A DNA stretch of 64,000 bases. Origin: SHZI01 sp963698405 (lineage in GTDB: Bacteria; Pseudomonadota; Gammaproteobacteria; Steroidobacterales; GCA-2729495). Under the pieces are notes generated by a model, which saw only the letters and a list, made by a program, of their open reading frames with translations, ran no database searches and was not told the origin of the DNA. This document shows, in pieces, positions 1 through 9,098 of this stretch. The stretch spans positions 1 to 64,000 of the forward strand of contig CAVOQT010000005.1 of assembly GCA_963698405.1 (NCBI GenBank), in the 5' to 3' direction. A program made the translations under genes and the position numbers. Position 1 is the first letter of the stretch. The number at the start of each line of letters is the position of its first letter.

Positions 1-652
1 CTGGTGCGTTCCGGCGCCGTCGACGTGGTGGTGGTCGACTCGGTCGCCGCGCTCACGCCCAAGGCTGAAATCGAGGGCGAGATGGGCGACACGCACGTCG
101 GCCTGCAGGCCCGGCTCATGTCGCAGGCGCTGCGCAAGCTCACCGGCAACATCAAGCGCTCGAACACCGCGGTGATCTTCATCAACCAGATCCGCATGAA
201 GATCGGCGTGATGTTCGGCAACCCCGAAACCACGCCCGGCGGCAACGCGCTCAAGTTCTATTCCTCGGTGCGCATGGATATCCGCCGCATCGGCGCGATC
301 AAGCGCGGCGACGAAGTGGTCGGCAACCAGACCCGGGTCAAGGTCGTCAAGAACAAGGTCGCACCGCCGTTCCGCGTGGCCGAGTTCGAGATCATTTACG
401 AGAAGGGCATCTCCCGCGAGGGCGAGCTGATCGACCTCGGCAGTCAAGCACGGCATCGTCGCCAAGTCCGGCGCCTGGTACAGCTACGAAGGCGACCGCA
501 TCGGCCAGGGCCGCGACAACGCCCGCGAGTTCCTGGTCGCCAACCGCGAGATTGCCGCCGAGATCGAGAAGAAGCTGCGCGCTGCACTGATGGTGAAAGT
601 GGGCGATGCCGAGAAACCAGTGGTCGAGGCGGAAGCCCTCGACGAAGCCTGA
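1..652 (+). CDS. recA: RecA recombinase, C-terminal part (5' end outside window; +1 frame break)
   Basis: This is the 3' two thirds of RecA, the ATP-dependent strand-exchange and SOS coprotease protein. The visible part starts in the Walker B region (VVVVDSVAALTPKAEIEGE). It continues through the L1/L2 DNA-binding loops (MSQALRKLTGN, FINQIRMKIGVMFGNPETT) and GGNALKFYSSVR. At about position 442 one extra A (GGC-A-GTC) shifts the frame. With it removed the protein runs on as LGVKHGIVAKSGAWYSYEGD to a normal acidic tail ending at the TGA at 650-652. RecX follows, as in other gammaproteobacteria. A broken recA is unlikely in a living cell, so I read the extra base as a consensus error. Identification is certain; the frame break is seen directly. 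Confidence 0.95.
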
Positions 653-721
653 AGAGACCGGCCGAGAGCGCTGGAGGCCGGCGAGGCTGCGGCTGCACCG
701 CCGGGAGGCCGCGACGCGGCC

Positions 722-1174
722 GTGCCCGAGCTCGCCGCGCAAGATCGCCCTCGACATCCTCGCGCGTCGCGAGCACTCGGTCGCCGAGCTGCGCGAGAAG
801 CTGCAGTCCCGCGAGTTTCCGCGCCGAGGAGATCGAGCAGACGCTCGAGCGCGCTGGTCGACGACGGGCTGCTCAGCGAGCAGCGCTTCATCGACAGCTT
901 CCTCGCCAGCTACACCCGCCGCGGCCACGGCCCGCTCTGGCTGCGCGCCGAACTCGAGCGGCGTGGCATCGCCGGCGCACAGGTCGCCGAGGCACTGGCC
1001 GGGCAGGAAGTGGACTGGGCTGCCGAGGCCCGCGCCGTCCGCGAAAAGCGCTTCGGCCCCGACCTGCCCGCCGACTACAAGGAACGCGCCCGCCAGTCCC
1101 GCTTCCTGCAGTACCGTGGCTTCAGCGCCGAACAGCTACGCGCAGCCTTCGGCGGCGCTGACGACGAGGACTAA
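722..1174 (+). CDS. recX: Regulatory protein RecX (three +1 frame breaks)
   Basis: RecX caps RecA filaments and modulates recombination. It lies about 70 bp after recA. Piecing three frames together gives a continuous RecX: KIALDILARREHSVAELREK, then AEEIEQTLER, then LVDDGLLSEQRF and ending GFSAEQLRAAFGG. The frame changes by +1 at about 737 (GCC-G-CGC), 819 (TTT-C-CGC) and 853 (CGC-G-CTG). Restored length is about 149 residues, normal for the family. GTG 722 is my choice of start because it lies in the frame that joins the conserved part after the first break; the ribosome site is weak (GGGAGG, long spacing). Because the lesions match those in recA and alaS, they are probably technical. Confidence 0.85.
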   Translation: MPELAAQDRPRHPRASRALGRRAAREAAVPRVSAPRRSSRRSSALVDDGLLSEQRFIDSFLASYTRRGHGPLWLRAELERRGIAGAQVAEALAGQEVDWAAEARAVREKRFGPDLPADYKERARQSRFLQYRGFSAEQLRAAFGGADDED

Positions 1175-1226
1175 AAGCCCGAAGCTGCTGAGCCGGCAAC
1201 GCAGCCAGCCCAGGCAGAGCGGGCAT

Positions 1227-1288
1227 GCGGGATACCCTTTGGCAACGCTCACGGCGGTACCCCGCCGTAGTGCCAAAGGGTATCCCGC
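1227..1288. repeat. 18-bp perfect inverted repeat with nested hairpin upstream of alaS
   Basis: The arms GCGGGATACCCTTTGGCA (1227-1244) and TGCCAAAGGGTATCCCGC (1271-1288) are perfectly complementary. A second hairpin, CGGCGG-TACC-CCGCCG (1252-1267), lies between them. No T-run follows, so this is not a typical intrinsic terminator. It lies between recX and alaS, 138 bp before the alaS ATG. The E. coli alanyl-tRNA synthetase is reported to repress its own gene by binding a palindrome near the transcription start; a similar role here is only an inference. Confidence 0.8.
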
Positions 1289-1342
1289 GTGACCGCCCGG
1301 TCGACCAGGTAGTACAAGTCCCGCGTGACCGCCCGGTCGACC
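1283..1342. repeat. 24-bp direct repeat, two copies 36 bp apart
   Basis: A 24-bp unit starting TCCCGCGTGACCGCC occurs at 1283-1306 and 1319-1342. The first copy overlaps the right arm of the inverted repeat. The region lies between recX and alaS and holds no other gene. It could be an operator array or a fragment of a dispersed repeat. Confidence 0.8.
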
Positions 1343-1425
1343 CAATCGGAACAGATCCCTTTCGACCCAGCCGGCGTTCCCCTATCCTTGGCGGCTTCCT
1401 CTTTGATCGCATTCTTTTTGACCCT

Positions 1426-4080
<2,655 letters not shown>

Positions 4081-4191
4081 GTACCTGAGCAGAAAGCATA
4101 TTTAATGGCTTCCGCGCCCATCCTGTGGTTATGATCGGCGCGTCCGGCAGCTATAAAAACAAAAATGAAGCCGGGCAGGGGAGAAGATTCC

Positions 4192-4557
4192 ATGCTCATC
4201 TTGACGCGACGGATCGGCGAAACCGTGGTCATCGGCAACGAAGTCGATATCACCGTACTCGGTGTACGAGGCAATCAGGTGCGCCTCGGGGTCAAGGCCC
4301 CACGCGAAGTCAGCGTGCACCGCGAAGAAATCTACGACCGCATCTGCGACGAACAAAACGCCGCAGGCTTTCCTGAAGCCCGTCTCCTCGTAGGAGCGCC
4401 TCGTAGGAGCGGCTTCAGGCGCGATTCCGCCGCGATCCCCGCCCCCCTTTCTGCTATCCTCTCCGCCCCCGCAGACCTGCCTTCCTGCGGTCACGATTTC
4501 CGGAGAGGTGGCCGAGTGGCTGAAGGCAACGGTTTGCTAAACCGTCATACGCCCTAA
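4192..4557 (+). CDS. csrA: Carbon storage regulator CsrA with an abnormal C-terminal extension
   Basis: CsrA is a small dimeric RNA-binding regulator that blocks ribosome binding at GGA sites. Residues 1 to about 55 are a full CsrA (MLILTRRIGETVVIG, LGVRGNQVRLGVKAP, VSVHREEIYDRI), with a GGGGAGAA ribosome site before the ATG. The family normally ends near residue 60-70. Here no in-frame stop occurs until the TAA at 4555-4557, so the frame crosses a REP-like element and ends inside tRNA-Ser, giving 121 residues. Either the REP displaced the stop, or a single-base error hides it; a +1 shift near 4360 would end the protein at the TAG inside the REP. Core identity is certain; the 3' end is not. 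Confidence 0.9.
   Translation: MLILTRRIGETVVIGNEVDITVLGVRGNQVRLGVKAPREVSVHREEIYDRICDEQNAAGFPEARLLVGAPRRSGFRRDSAAIPAPLSAILSAPADLPSCGHDFRRGGRVAEGNGLLNRHTP
4390..4427. repeat. REP-like palindrome (one partial plus one hybrid unit)
   Basis: A truncated unit (GTAGGAGCGCC) is followed by a full unit GTAGGAGCGGCTTCAGGCGC. The second mixes the left half of the GCGGCT type with the right half of the GCGCCT type, so its stem has a mismatch. It lies at the 3' end of csrA. Confidence 0.75.
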
Positions 4558-4594
4558 AGGTGTATCGAGGGTTCGAATCCCTCCCTCTCCGCCA
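4502..4594 (+). tRNA. tRNA-Ser (anticodon GCT), CCA encoded
   Basis: The sequence folds as a class II tRNA. The acceptor stem GGAGAGG pairs with CCTCTCC, the anticodon loop in GGTTTGCTAAACC gives anticodon GCT (reads AGC/AGT), there is a long variable arm, the T arm contains GGTTCGAATCC, and GCCA ends the gene. Position after alaS-csrA matches other gammaproteobacteria. Confidence 0.97.
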
Positions 4595-4636
4595 GCAAAA
4601 AGAAAAGGGCCCCGCGAGGGGCCCTTTTCTTTTTGC
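4595..4636 (+). terminator. Rho-independent terminator after tRNA-Ser, potentially bidirectional
   Basis: Perfect 19-bp stem: GCAAAAAGAAAAGGGCCCC (4595-4613), loop GCGA, and its exact complement (4618-4636) containing TTTT and TTTTT runs. A-tract and T-tract on opposite sides allow termination in both directions. Confidence 0.92.
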
Positions 4637-5336
4637 CAGTGAGGGGGAGCCCGGTAAGAACCCTTCGGTTCGACAAAACTGCAGAGCAGTTTTGGACGGC
4701 GCAGCCGCCCCGCAGGGGTGAGCCGCCGTACCCGGCGGCGAATCAATCCCGACCGGGGCTTCCGGCTGCTGTAGGAGCGGCTTCAGCCGCGATCATTCCC
4801 TGTCCATTAACGAGAATCTGGAACGTGGCGTGCTGCCGGTGCCATGGACATCACCTTAAGCTTGCGGCGTCTTCATATTCCGCAGGACGCAGCTATCCAT
4901 CTGTCGAGTGAGGGATGCGGCCGGAACTTGAGATGCTCCGCACCTTGAAGCCATACCTGTAATGGCATGGCTTCTATACTGTTGTCACCTACCAAAGCGA
5001 TGCCGTTCTCATCATCTCGGTACGGCGGTCTCGCGCTGATGAGGTAGCTCTGTATGAAAGCCGAGAAATGTGATCTGAACTGCTGGTCCCAGGCATGCGC
5101 ACTGCTGACCAACCTGGTAACCGCGGTGCCGTAGCTAAACCTTGGGGTTCCCGTTGCTCGCTCAATCTCGGCAATGAACGCTTCGGACCAGATTACGCAC
5201 CGACATCCCCCGCTTTTGAGTAGCAGCAGATTCCTGGTGAGACTGATTCTTGCAGCGTGGAAACAACTGTTGCCGGGGTAGGCTCTGACCAATATGCTCC
5301 GGGCTCGGGGTTTCGCGGGGACAGGGGGAGCGGAGG
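4637..5336. other. 700-bp stretch without a convincing gene
   Basis: After the terminator lies GC-rich sequence with a REP-like unit at 4771-4794 (GTAGGAGCGGCTTCAGCCGC). The rest has lower GC and only one open frame of any size, on the minus strand (see next entry). I see no RNA gene here. A promoter for the gene starting at 5337 is expected but I could not fix one. Confidence 0.5.
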
Positions 5337-5406
5337 ATGACTGACAGTGATACACCAGCCGTGGGTCGGCGCCATTTTGTCCAGGGTGTCGGTGCCGTCT
5401 TGTCAT
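4873..5406 (-). CDS. Doubtful hypothetical ORF opposite the hemE leader
   Basis: A 177-codon open frame. The last two thirds look protein-like (IWSEAFIAEIERATGTPRFS, AVTRLVSSAHAWDQQF), but I recognise no family. The N-terminal third overlaps the start of the HemE-like gene on the other strand and looks random (Pro/Arg rich). It may be a remnant whose true start is lost, or a chance frame. No ribosome site supports a particular start. Confidence 0.2.
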   Translation of the reverse strand: MTRRHRHPGQNGADPRLVYHCQSSSAPPVPAKPRARSILVRAYPGNSCFHAARISLTRNLLLLKSGGCRCVIWSEAFIAEIERATGTPRFSYGTAVTRLVSSAHAWDQQFRSHFSAFIQSYLISARPPYRDDENGIALVGDNSIEAMPLQVWLQGAEHLKFRPHPSLDRWIAASCGI

Positions 5407-6530
5407 TGGCTCCGTTAATCGGCCGGAGCAATTCGGCTGCCGGGTTGCAGGCCGGTATCGTCAACGTCGGCGCACATGAGAACTCGAAGCGAAACAATAC
5501 TTTTCTGCAAGCGTGCCGCGGTGAAAAAGTTGACTACACGCCAGTATGGTTCATGCGGCAGGCCGGTCGTTATTTGCCTGAGTTTCGCGCTGTACTGGAG
5601 AAGAGTGATTTTCTCACGGCCTGTCGCACACCAGAGATTGCTGCGGCACTCACGATCCAGCCGGTCGACGTTCTGGGCGTCGATGCAGCGATCTTCTTTT
5701 CAGATATCACCACCACAGTCGTGCCCATGGGCATGCAACTACGTTATTCAGACAAGACCGGACCGGCCTTCGAAAACCCGATTCGCAGCAAGGCCGACGT
5801 AGATCGGCTGATCGTGCCGGAAGATCCCGCCGACGGTTTGGGATTTGTCTACGAAGCCCAGAAAATCTGTGCCCGTGAGCTAACCAACCGGGTGCCGCTG
5901 ATCGGGTTTGCGGCCGCGCCCTTCACCATCTCAGCGTATATGGTTGAGGGCGGTTCAAGCGGAGCTTTCTCGCTTTTCCGCCAGTTCGTTTTCGACGAAC
6001 CCGCAGGCTATGCCACCCTGATGGACAAGGTCGCAGAGCACACAACCAGGTACCTGAAGGCCCAGGCCGCAGCCGGAGCCGATGCCCTGATGCTGTTCGA
6101 TTCCAATGCAGGGCTCATCGGGCCTCAGGACTACGAAAGCCTGAATCTGCCCTACGTCAAAAAGATCATTGCCGCGCTGAAACCGACCGGGGTCCCGATT
6201 ATCTATTTTGGCCTCGGCGCACACGGCTCGCTGGATATGATCAAAGACTGCGGTGCCGATGTCATCAGCATCGACTATGGCATGCGACTCGACAACGCAG
6301 TGGCGCAACTTGGGCCCAATGTTTCAGTACAGGGCAATATCGAGCCGTACGTACTCTTCCAGTCGCCTAAAGAAATCCGCCGTCGGGTCGCCGAGACCCT
6401 CGAGGCCGGCAAGGCCGCGCGGGGCCATGTGTTTAACCTGGGACACGGCGTCCCGCGCAGCTCACCGGTGGACCATGTCAAAGCCATGGTCGACAGCGTG
6501 CACGAACTGAGTCAGGCGAGGATGACCTGA
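5337..6530 (+). CDS. hemE: Uroporphyrinogen decarboxylase-like protein with Tat-like N-terminus
   Basis: Uroporphyrinogen III decarboxylase makes coproporphyrinogen III in haem synthesis. Conserved parts are present: VWFMRQAGRYLPEF (residues 70-83), FFSDITTTVVPMGM with the catalytic Asp, APFTISAYMVEGG with the Tyr, LMLFDS, and FNLGHGVP with the His. The family usually begins about 10 residues before the VW-MRQAGRYLPE motif. Here about 55 extra residues precede it, with a twin-arginine pattern GRRHFVQ (10-16) followed by a hydrophobic run GVGAVLSLAPLIG. The ATG at 5337 has a strong GGGGGAG ribosome site 6 nt upstream, so I keep the long form. A TTG near residue 37 would give a cytoplasmic form. 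Export of a HemE is an inference; a paralogue with another substrate is possible. Confidence 0.85.
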   Translation: MTDSDTPAVGRRHFVQGVGAVLSLAPLIGRSNSAAGLQAGIVNVGAHENSKRNNTFLQACRGEKVDYTPVWFMRQAGRYLPEFRAVLEKSDFLTACRTPEIAAALTIQPVDVLGVDAAIFFSDITTTVVPMGMQLRYSDKTGPAFENPIRSKADVDRLIVPEDPADGLGFVYEAQKICARELTNRVPLIGFAAAPFTISAYMVEGGSSGAFSLFRQFVFDEPAGYATLMDKVAEHTTRYLKAQAAAGADALMLFDSNAGLIGPQDYESLNLPYVKKIIAALKPTGVPIIYFGLGAHGSLDMIKDCGADVISIDYGMRLDNAVAQLGPNVSVQGNIEPYVLFQSPKEIRRRVAETLEAGKAARGHVFNLGHGVPRSSPVDHVKAMVDSVHELSQARMT

Positions 6531-6651
6531 GTGCCGATCGCGGGGCAGTACCCGGCCCCGAGTGAATCCCTTCCGAGCTGTACCATGTGGTCAGCTCCTC
6601 TGGTCACGTCACCTGGGACGTAGTCCTCCACTGAACAGGAAAGGAACCACA

Positions 6652-6843
6652 ATGATGAATTTCGGCTACAACGGCCTCTTGGGTCTCCTGATACTGATCG
6701 GAGATGTTTGGGCAATCATCAATATCCTCCAGAGCTCTGCTTCCAACGTGAAGAAGCTGATCTGGATAGTCGCCGTGGTGCTGCTGCCCGTGCTGGGCTT
6801 GATCCTCTGGTACTTCCTCGGGCCGCGTGATCGCGGGGCGTAG
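6652..6843 (+). CDS. Small PLDc_N-type membrane protein
   Basis: A 63-residue protein with two hydrophobic segments (GLLGLLILIGDVWAIINIL and WIVAVVLLPVLGLILWYFLG) ending GPRDRGA. This matches the phospholipase D N-terminal-like (PLDc_N) family of short inner-membrane proteins of unknown function, which usually end in the same WY-L-GPR pattern. Two adjacent ATGs (6652, 6655) follow an AGGAAAGGA ribosome site. Confidence 0.75.
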   Translation: MMNFGYNGLLGLLILIGDVWAIINILQSSASNVKKLIWIVAVVLLPVLGLILWYFLGPRDRGA

Positions 6844-6928
6844 CCAAGATACGCCTCGCTCTGTCACCAGCAAGCGCTGCTATGGGCGGATGATTCCGGA
6901 ACGACGGGCTGCGACGCTGACTCTTTCT

Positions 6929-7228
6929 TCAGCGCTGGAGCTGCACCAGCCTCACGAGTTCCGTGAACGTAACGGACTCCTTGAAATCAACGGAGGCAAA
7001 CAAGCCGTCATCACGAGAGAGCGTCAAGTCATCCCTGTTGATAGACATGCGAATCGAGTCTGCCAACAAGGCCGATACGTCCGTCTCCGGCCGCAGCTCG
7101 GATACCTGATCGCCAACATATCTTTCTGCCAGATGCGCAGCCAGCTGCTGCGCCAGCTTCTGCTCGTTGCCAAAGAAATAGTCGCGAATGAATGCGCAAC
7201 GCTGAAACCAATCCGTGGTCTGGTGCAT
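6929..7228 (-). CDS. Hypothetical protein, 99 residues
   Basis: Convergent with the preceding gene. The protein (start MHQTTDWFQRCAFIRDYFFG) has no signal peptide or membrane segment, is mixed helical in look, and ends TFTELVRLVQLQR. An AGGA box lies about 8 nt before the ATG. I do not recognise a family. It marks the left edge of the lower-GC accessory block. Confidence 0.5.
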   Translation of the reverse strand: MHQTTDWFQRCAFIRDYFFGNEQKLAQQLAAHLAERYVGDQVSELRPETDVSALLADSIRMSINRDDLTLSRDDGLFASVDFKESVTFTELVRLVQLQR

Positions 7229-7456
7229 CGTCGTATCCTGATTGTCTCCCGGCCGCCTCGCCGCCAGAGCCGTGCTTCCGGTTTGATGTGCGGAAGCTAG
7301 GCCCGGTCGGGGCTCCTTGCCGTGACTGGCTTCTCAGTTGCTCCAACGATGTACCCGTGTTACTGGCGCTAAAGTGTTATGTAAGGGCGGGTGATCAGGC
7401 ACGAGCACGAACTTCGGGAACTCGTGCCCCCTCGTATGCCGCGCTAAACTAAACGT

Positions 7457-7888
7457 ATGAGTGAAGATTCAGGCAAGCATCAATATCAATATCAACAGCA
7501 ACAGCAATGCCCGTTCTGTACGCCAGACGATTCACGTATCTTCCTCGCTACTGAACTCGTACTCGGTCTCTGGGACAGTTTCCCCGTCTCGTCCGGCCAC
7601 GCGTTGTTGATTCCCCGACGACACGTGGCCGACTGGTTCCAGGCCACCGCAGATGAACAGGCGGCTCTGACATCTGCCATTAGTCGGGCGCGAACGTTGA
7701 TCGAGGAGCGGGCTGTACTTGAGGGCCGGCCGAAGCCCGACGGCTACAATGTCGGCTTCAATGCTGGCGCCGCTGCGGGCCAGACTGTTTGTCATCTCCA
7801 CCTCCACGTCATACCGCGCTACGCGGGTGACGTTATTGATCCTCGCGGTGGCATCCGCAGCGTCATCCCGGGCAAGGCTCTGTACTAG
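7457..7888 (+). CDS. HIT family nucleotide-binding/hydrolase protein
   Basis: HIT proteins hydrolyse nucleotide phosphoanhydrides or phosphoramidates (AppppA, AMP-NH2 and the like). The histidine triad HLHLHVIPR lies at residues 113-121, with FNAGAAAGQTV before it and GHALLIPRRH (47-56) in the N-terminal half. A CPFC pair (18-21) could bind zinc. The N-terminus carries a Gln/Tyr-rich run from a CAA/CAG simple repeat. The stop is immediately followed by the GTG of the HNH gene, so the two are co-translated. The tight link with a nuclease suggests a nucleotide-signal or damage-related role rather than housekeeping. Confidence 0.88.
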   Translation: MSEDSGKHQYQYQQQQQCPFCTPDDSRIFLATELVLGLWDSFPVSSGHALLIPRRHVADWFQATADEQAALTSAISRARTLIEERAVLEGRPKPDGYNVGFNAGAAAGQTVCHLHLHVIPRYAGDVIDPRGGIRSVIPGKALY

Positions 7889-8989
7889 GTGTCCGCGGAA
7901 TCGAATCTGCGCTTTCTCCGCCAGCTTCAGCGTCTGCTGGACGAAGGGCTGTTTACGTCCACTTACAAGTACGCCTTGCTGCAGGCCTTGGCAGACCTCT
8001 CCGTAGAGCAGGAGCCGGCCGCGGACGGCAGTCTGCGGCTGTCGGTGCCGGATATCGCGGAGAAGTTCATTGAGTATTACTGGCGCCAGGCAGTGCCGTT
8101 CGGAGTCGATGGGCGGAGCGATGCTGAGTTGGAGTTGCTCCACCAGAATACGGGCAGACGGGCATCGATCATCAGTTACATCGTTGATGCGCGGAGCAGG
8201 GCAGTTGGCGCGACTGTCGCGGGGCTACGCCTTGATGCCCGCGCATGGGCGGGCCTGCGGAAGAAAGCCGCAGGCGTGATCCGACAGATGCCGCTCTGGA
8301 AGCTTCAGACAGTGTCCGACGAGCCGTCGGAATTCCTTTATCGCCAGGCTGAATTCCGCGATGACCGGATCCGCCTGTTGCCCGGGGTGCCCTCGGCTTT
8401 CCGCAACTTTCATGGGCTGATAACCAACCTCGTGCGAGGCGCATGGGTGGCCCGTATCCAGCGTATTCCCGGTAACCGGATCCTGCTGGGTGAAACGGCA
8501 AGCCTCGAAAGCTTTCTGTTCGGTTCTGACCGCGCGACGCTGGCGCCATGGCGGGACATCCTCCGGGAGCACCAGGGCGGGCGCTGCTTTTATTGCGACT
8601 CACGCGTCCGTGGAAACGGTGAGCTTGATCATTTCGTTGCCTGGTCACGCTATCCGGTAGACCTTGGTCACAACTTCGTATTCAGTCATGCAAAGTGCAA
8701 TCTCGCCAAGCGAGACTATCTGCCACATCCGGATCACTTGCGACGGTGGCGCGACGAGAACCTGGGTAGGGGAGAAATGCTGGCTGCGGCTTTCGATACC
8801 TTGCGGTTGCCCCACGACATGGGGCGCTCACGCCGGATCACGGAATGGGCGTACCGGCAGGGGGAACTTGCCGGGGCGCATGCGTGGATCAGGGGCAGAG
8901 AGGTTTCGCCACTCGGGCCAGCGTGGCGGTTTGCGCTTGGCGTGGAAGCAGTGAGGATGGCGGCAGAAGAGGGCGGGCACTACGCTTAG
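7889..8989 (+). CDS. HNH endonuclease domain protein
   Basis: A 366-residue protein with a C-central HNH nuclease (about 231-275): GRCFYCDSRV supplies a CxxC zinc knuckle (C233, C236), GELDHFVAWSRYP the first catalytic His (H248), and NFVFSHAKCNLAK the Asn and the second metal site. The N-terminal 220 residues are helical and unrecognised. It starts at GTG 7889, directly abutting the HIT stop codon. Proteins of this layout cut DNA, often in restriction or abortive defence. Partner genes (HIT upstream, nuclease-helicase downstream) support such a role but do not prove it. Confidence 0.85.
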   Translation: MSAESNLRFLRQLQRLLDEGLFTSTYKYALLQALADLSVEQEPAADGSLRLSVPDIAEKFIEYYWRQAVPFGVDGRSDAELELLHQNTGRRASIISYIVDARSRAVGATVAGLRLDARAWAGLRKKAAGVIRQMPLWKLQTVSDEPSEFLYRQAEFRDDRIRLLPGVPSAFRNFHGLITNLVRGAWVARIQRIPGNRILLGETASLESFLFGSDRATLAPWRDILREHQGGRCFYCDSRVRGNGELDHFVAWSRYPVDLGHNFVFSHAKCNLAKRDYLPHPDHLRRWRDENLGRGEMLAAAFDTLRLPHDMGRSRRITEWAYRQGELAGAHAWIRGREVSPLGPAWRFALGVEAVRMAAEEGGHYA

Positions 8990-9098
8990 GATCTCCATGG
9001 ATTCCGGCCCTTTTTTCATGTGGAGGGAAAAACCATGAAGGCTTGGTGAGCGGGGGGCGTATGAGGATGTCATGGAGTTGACCTGGTAGCATCGCAGC

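Noticed and set aside
4537..4746. Small minus-strand frame with GGIRTLDTPLGRM
   Set aside because: A well-known false gene made by the reverse strand of tRNA-Ser and its terminator.
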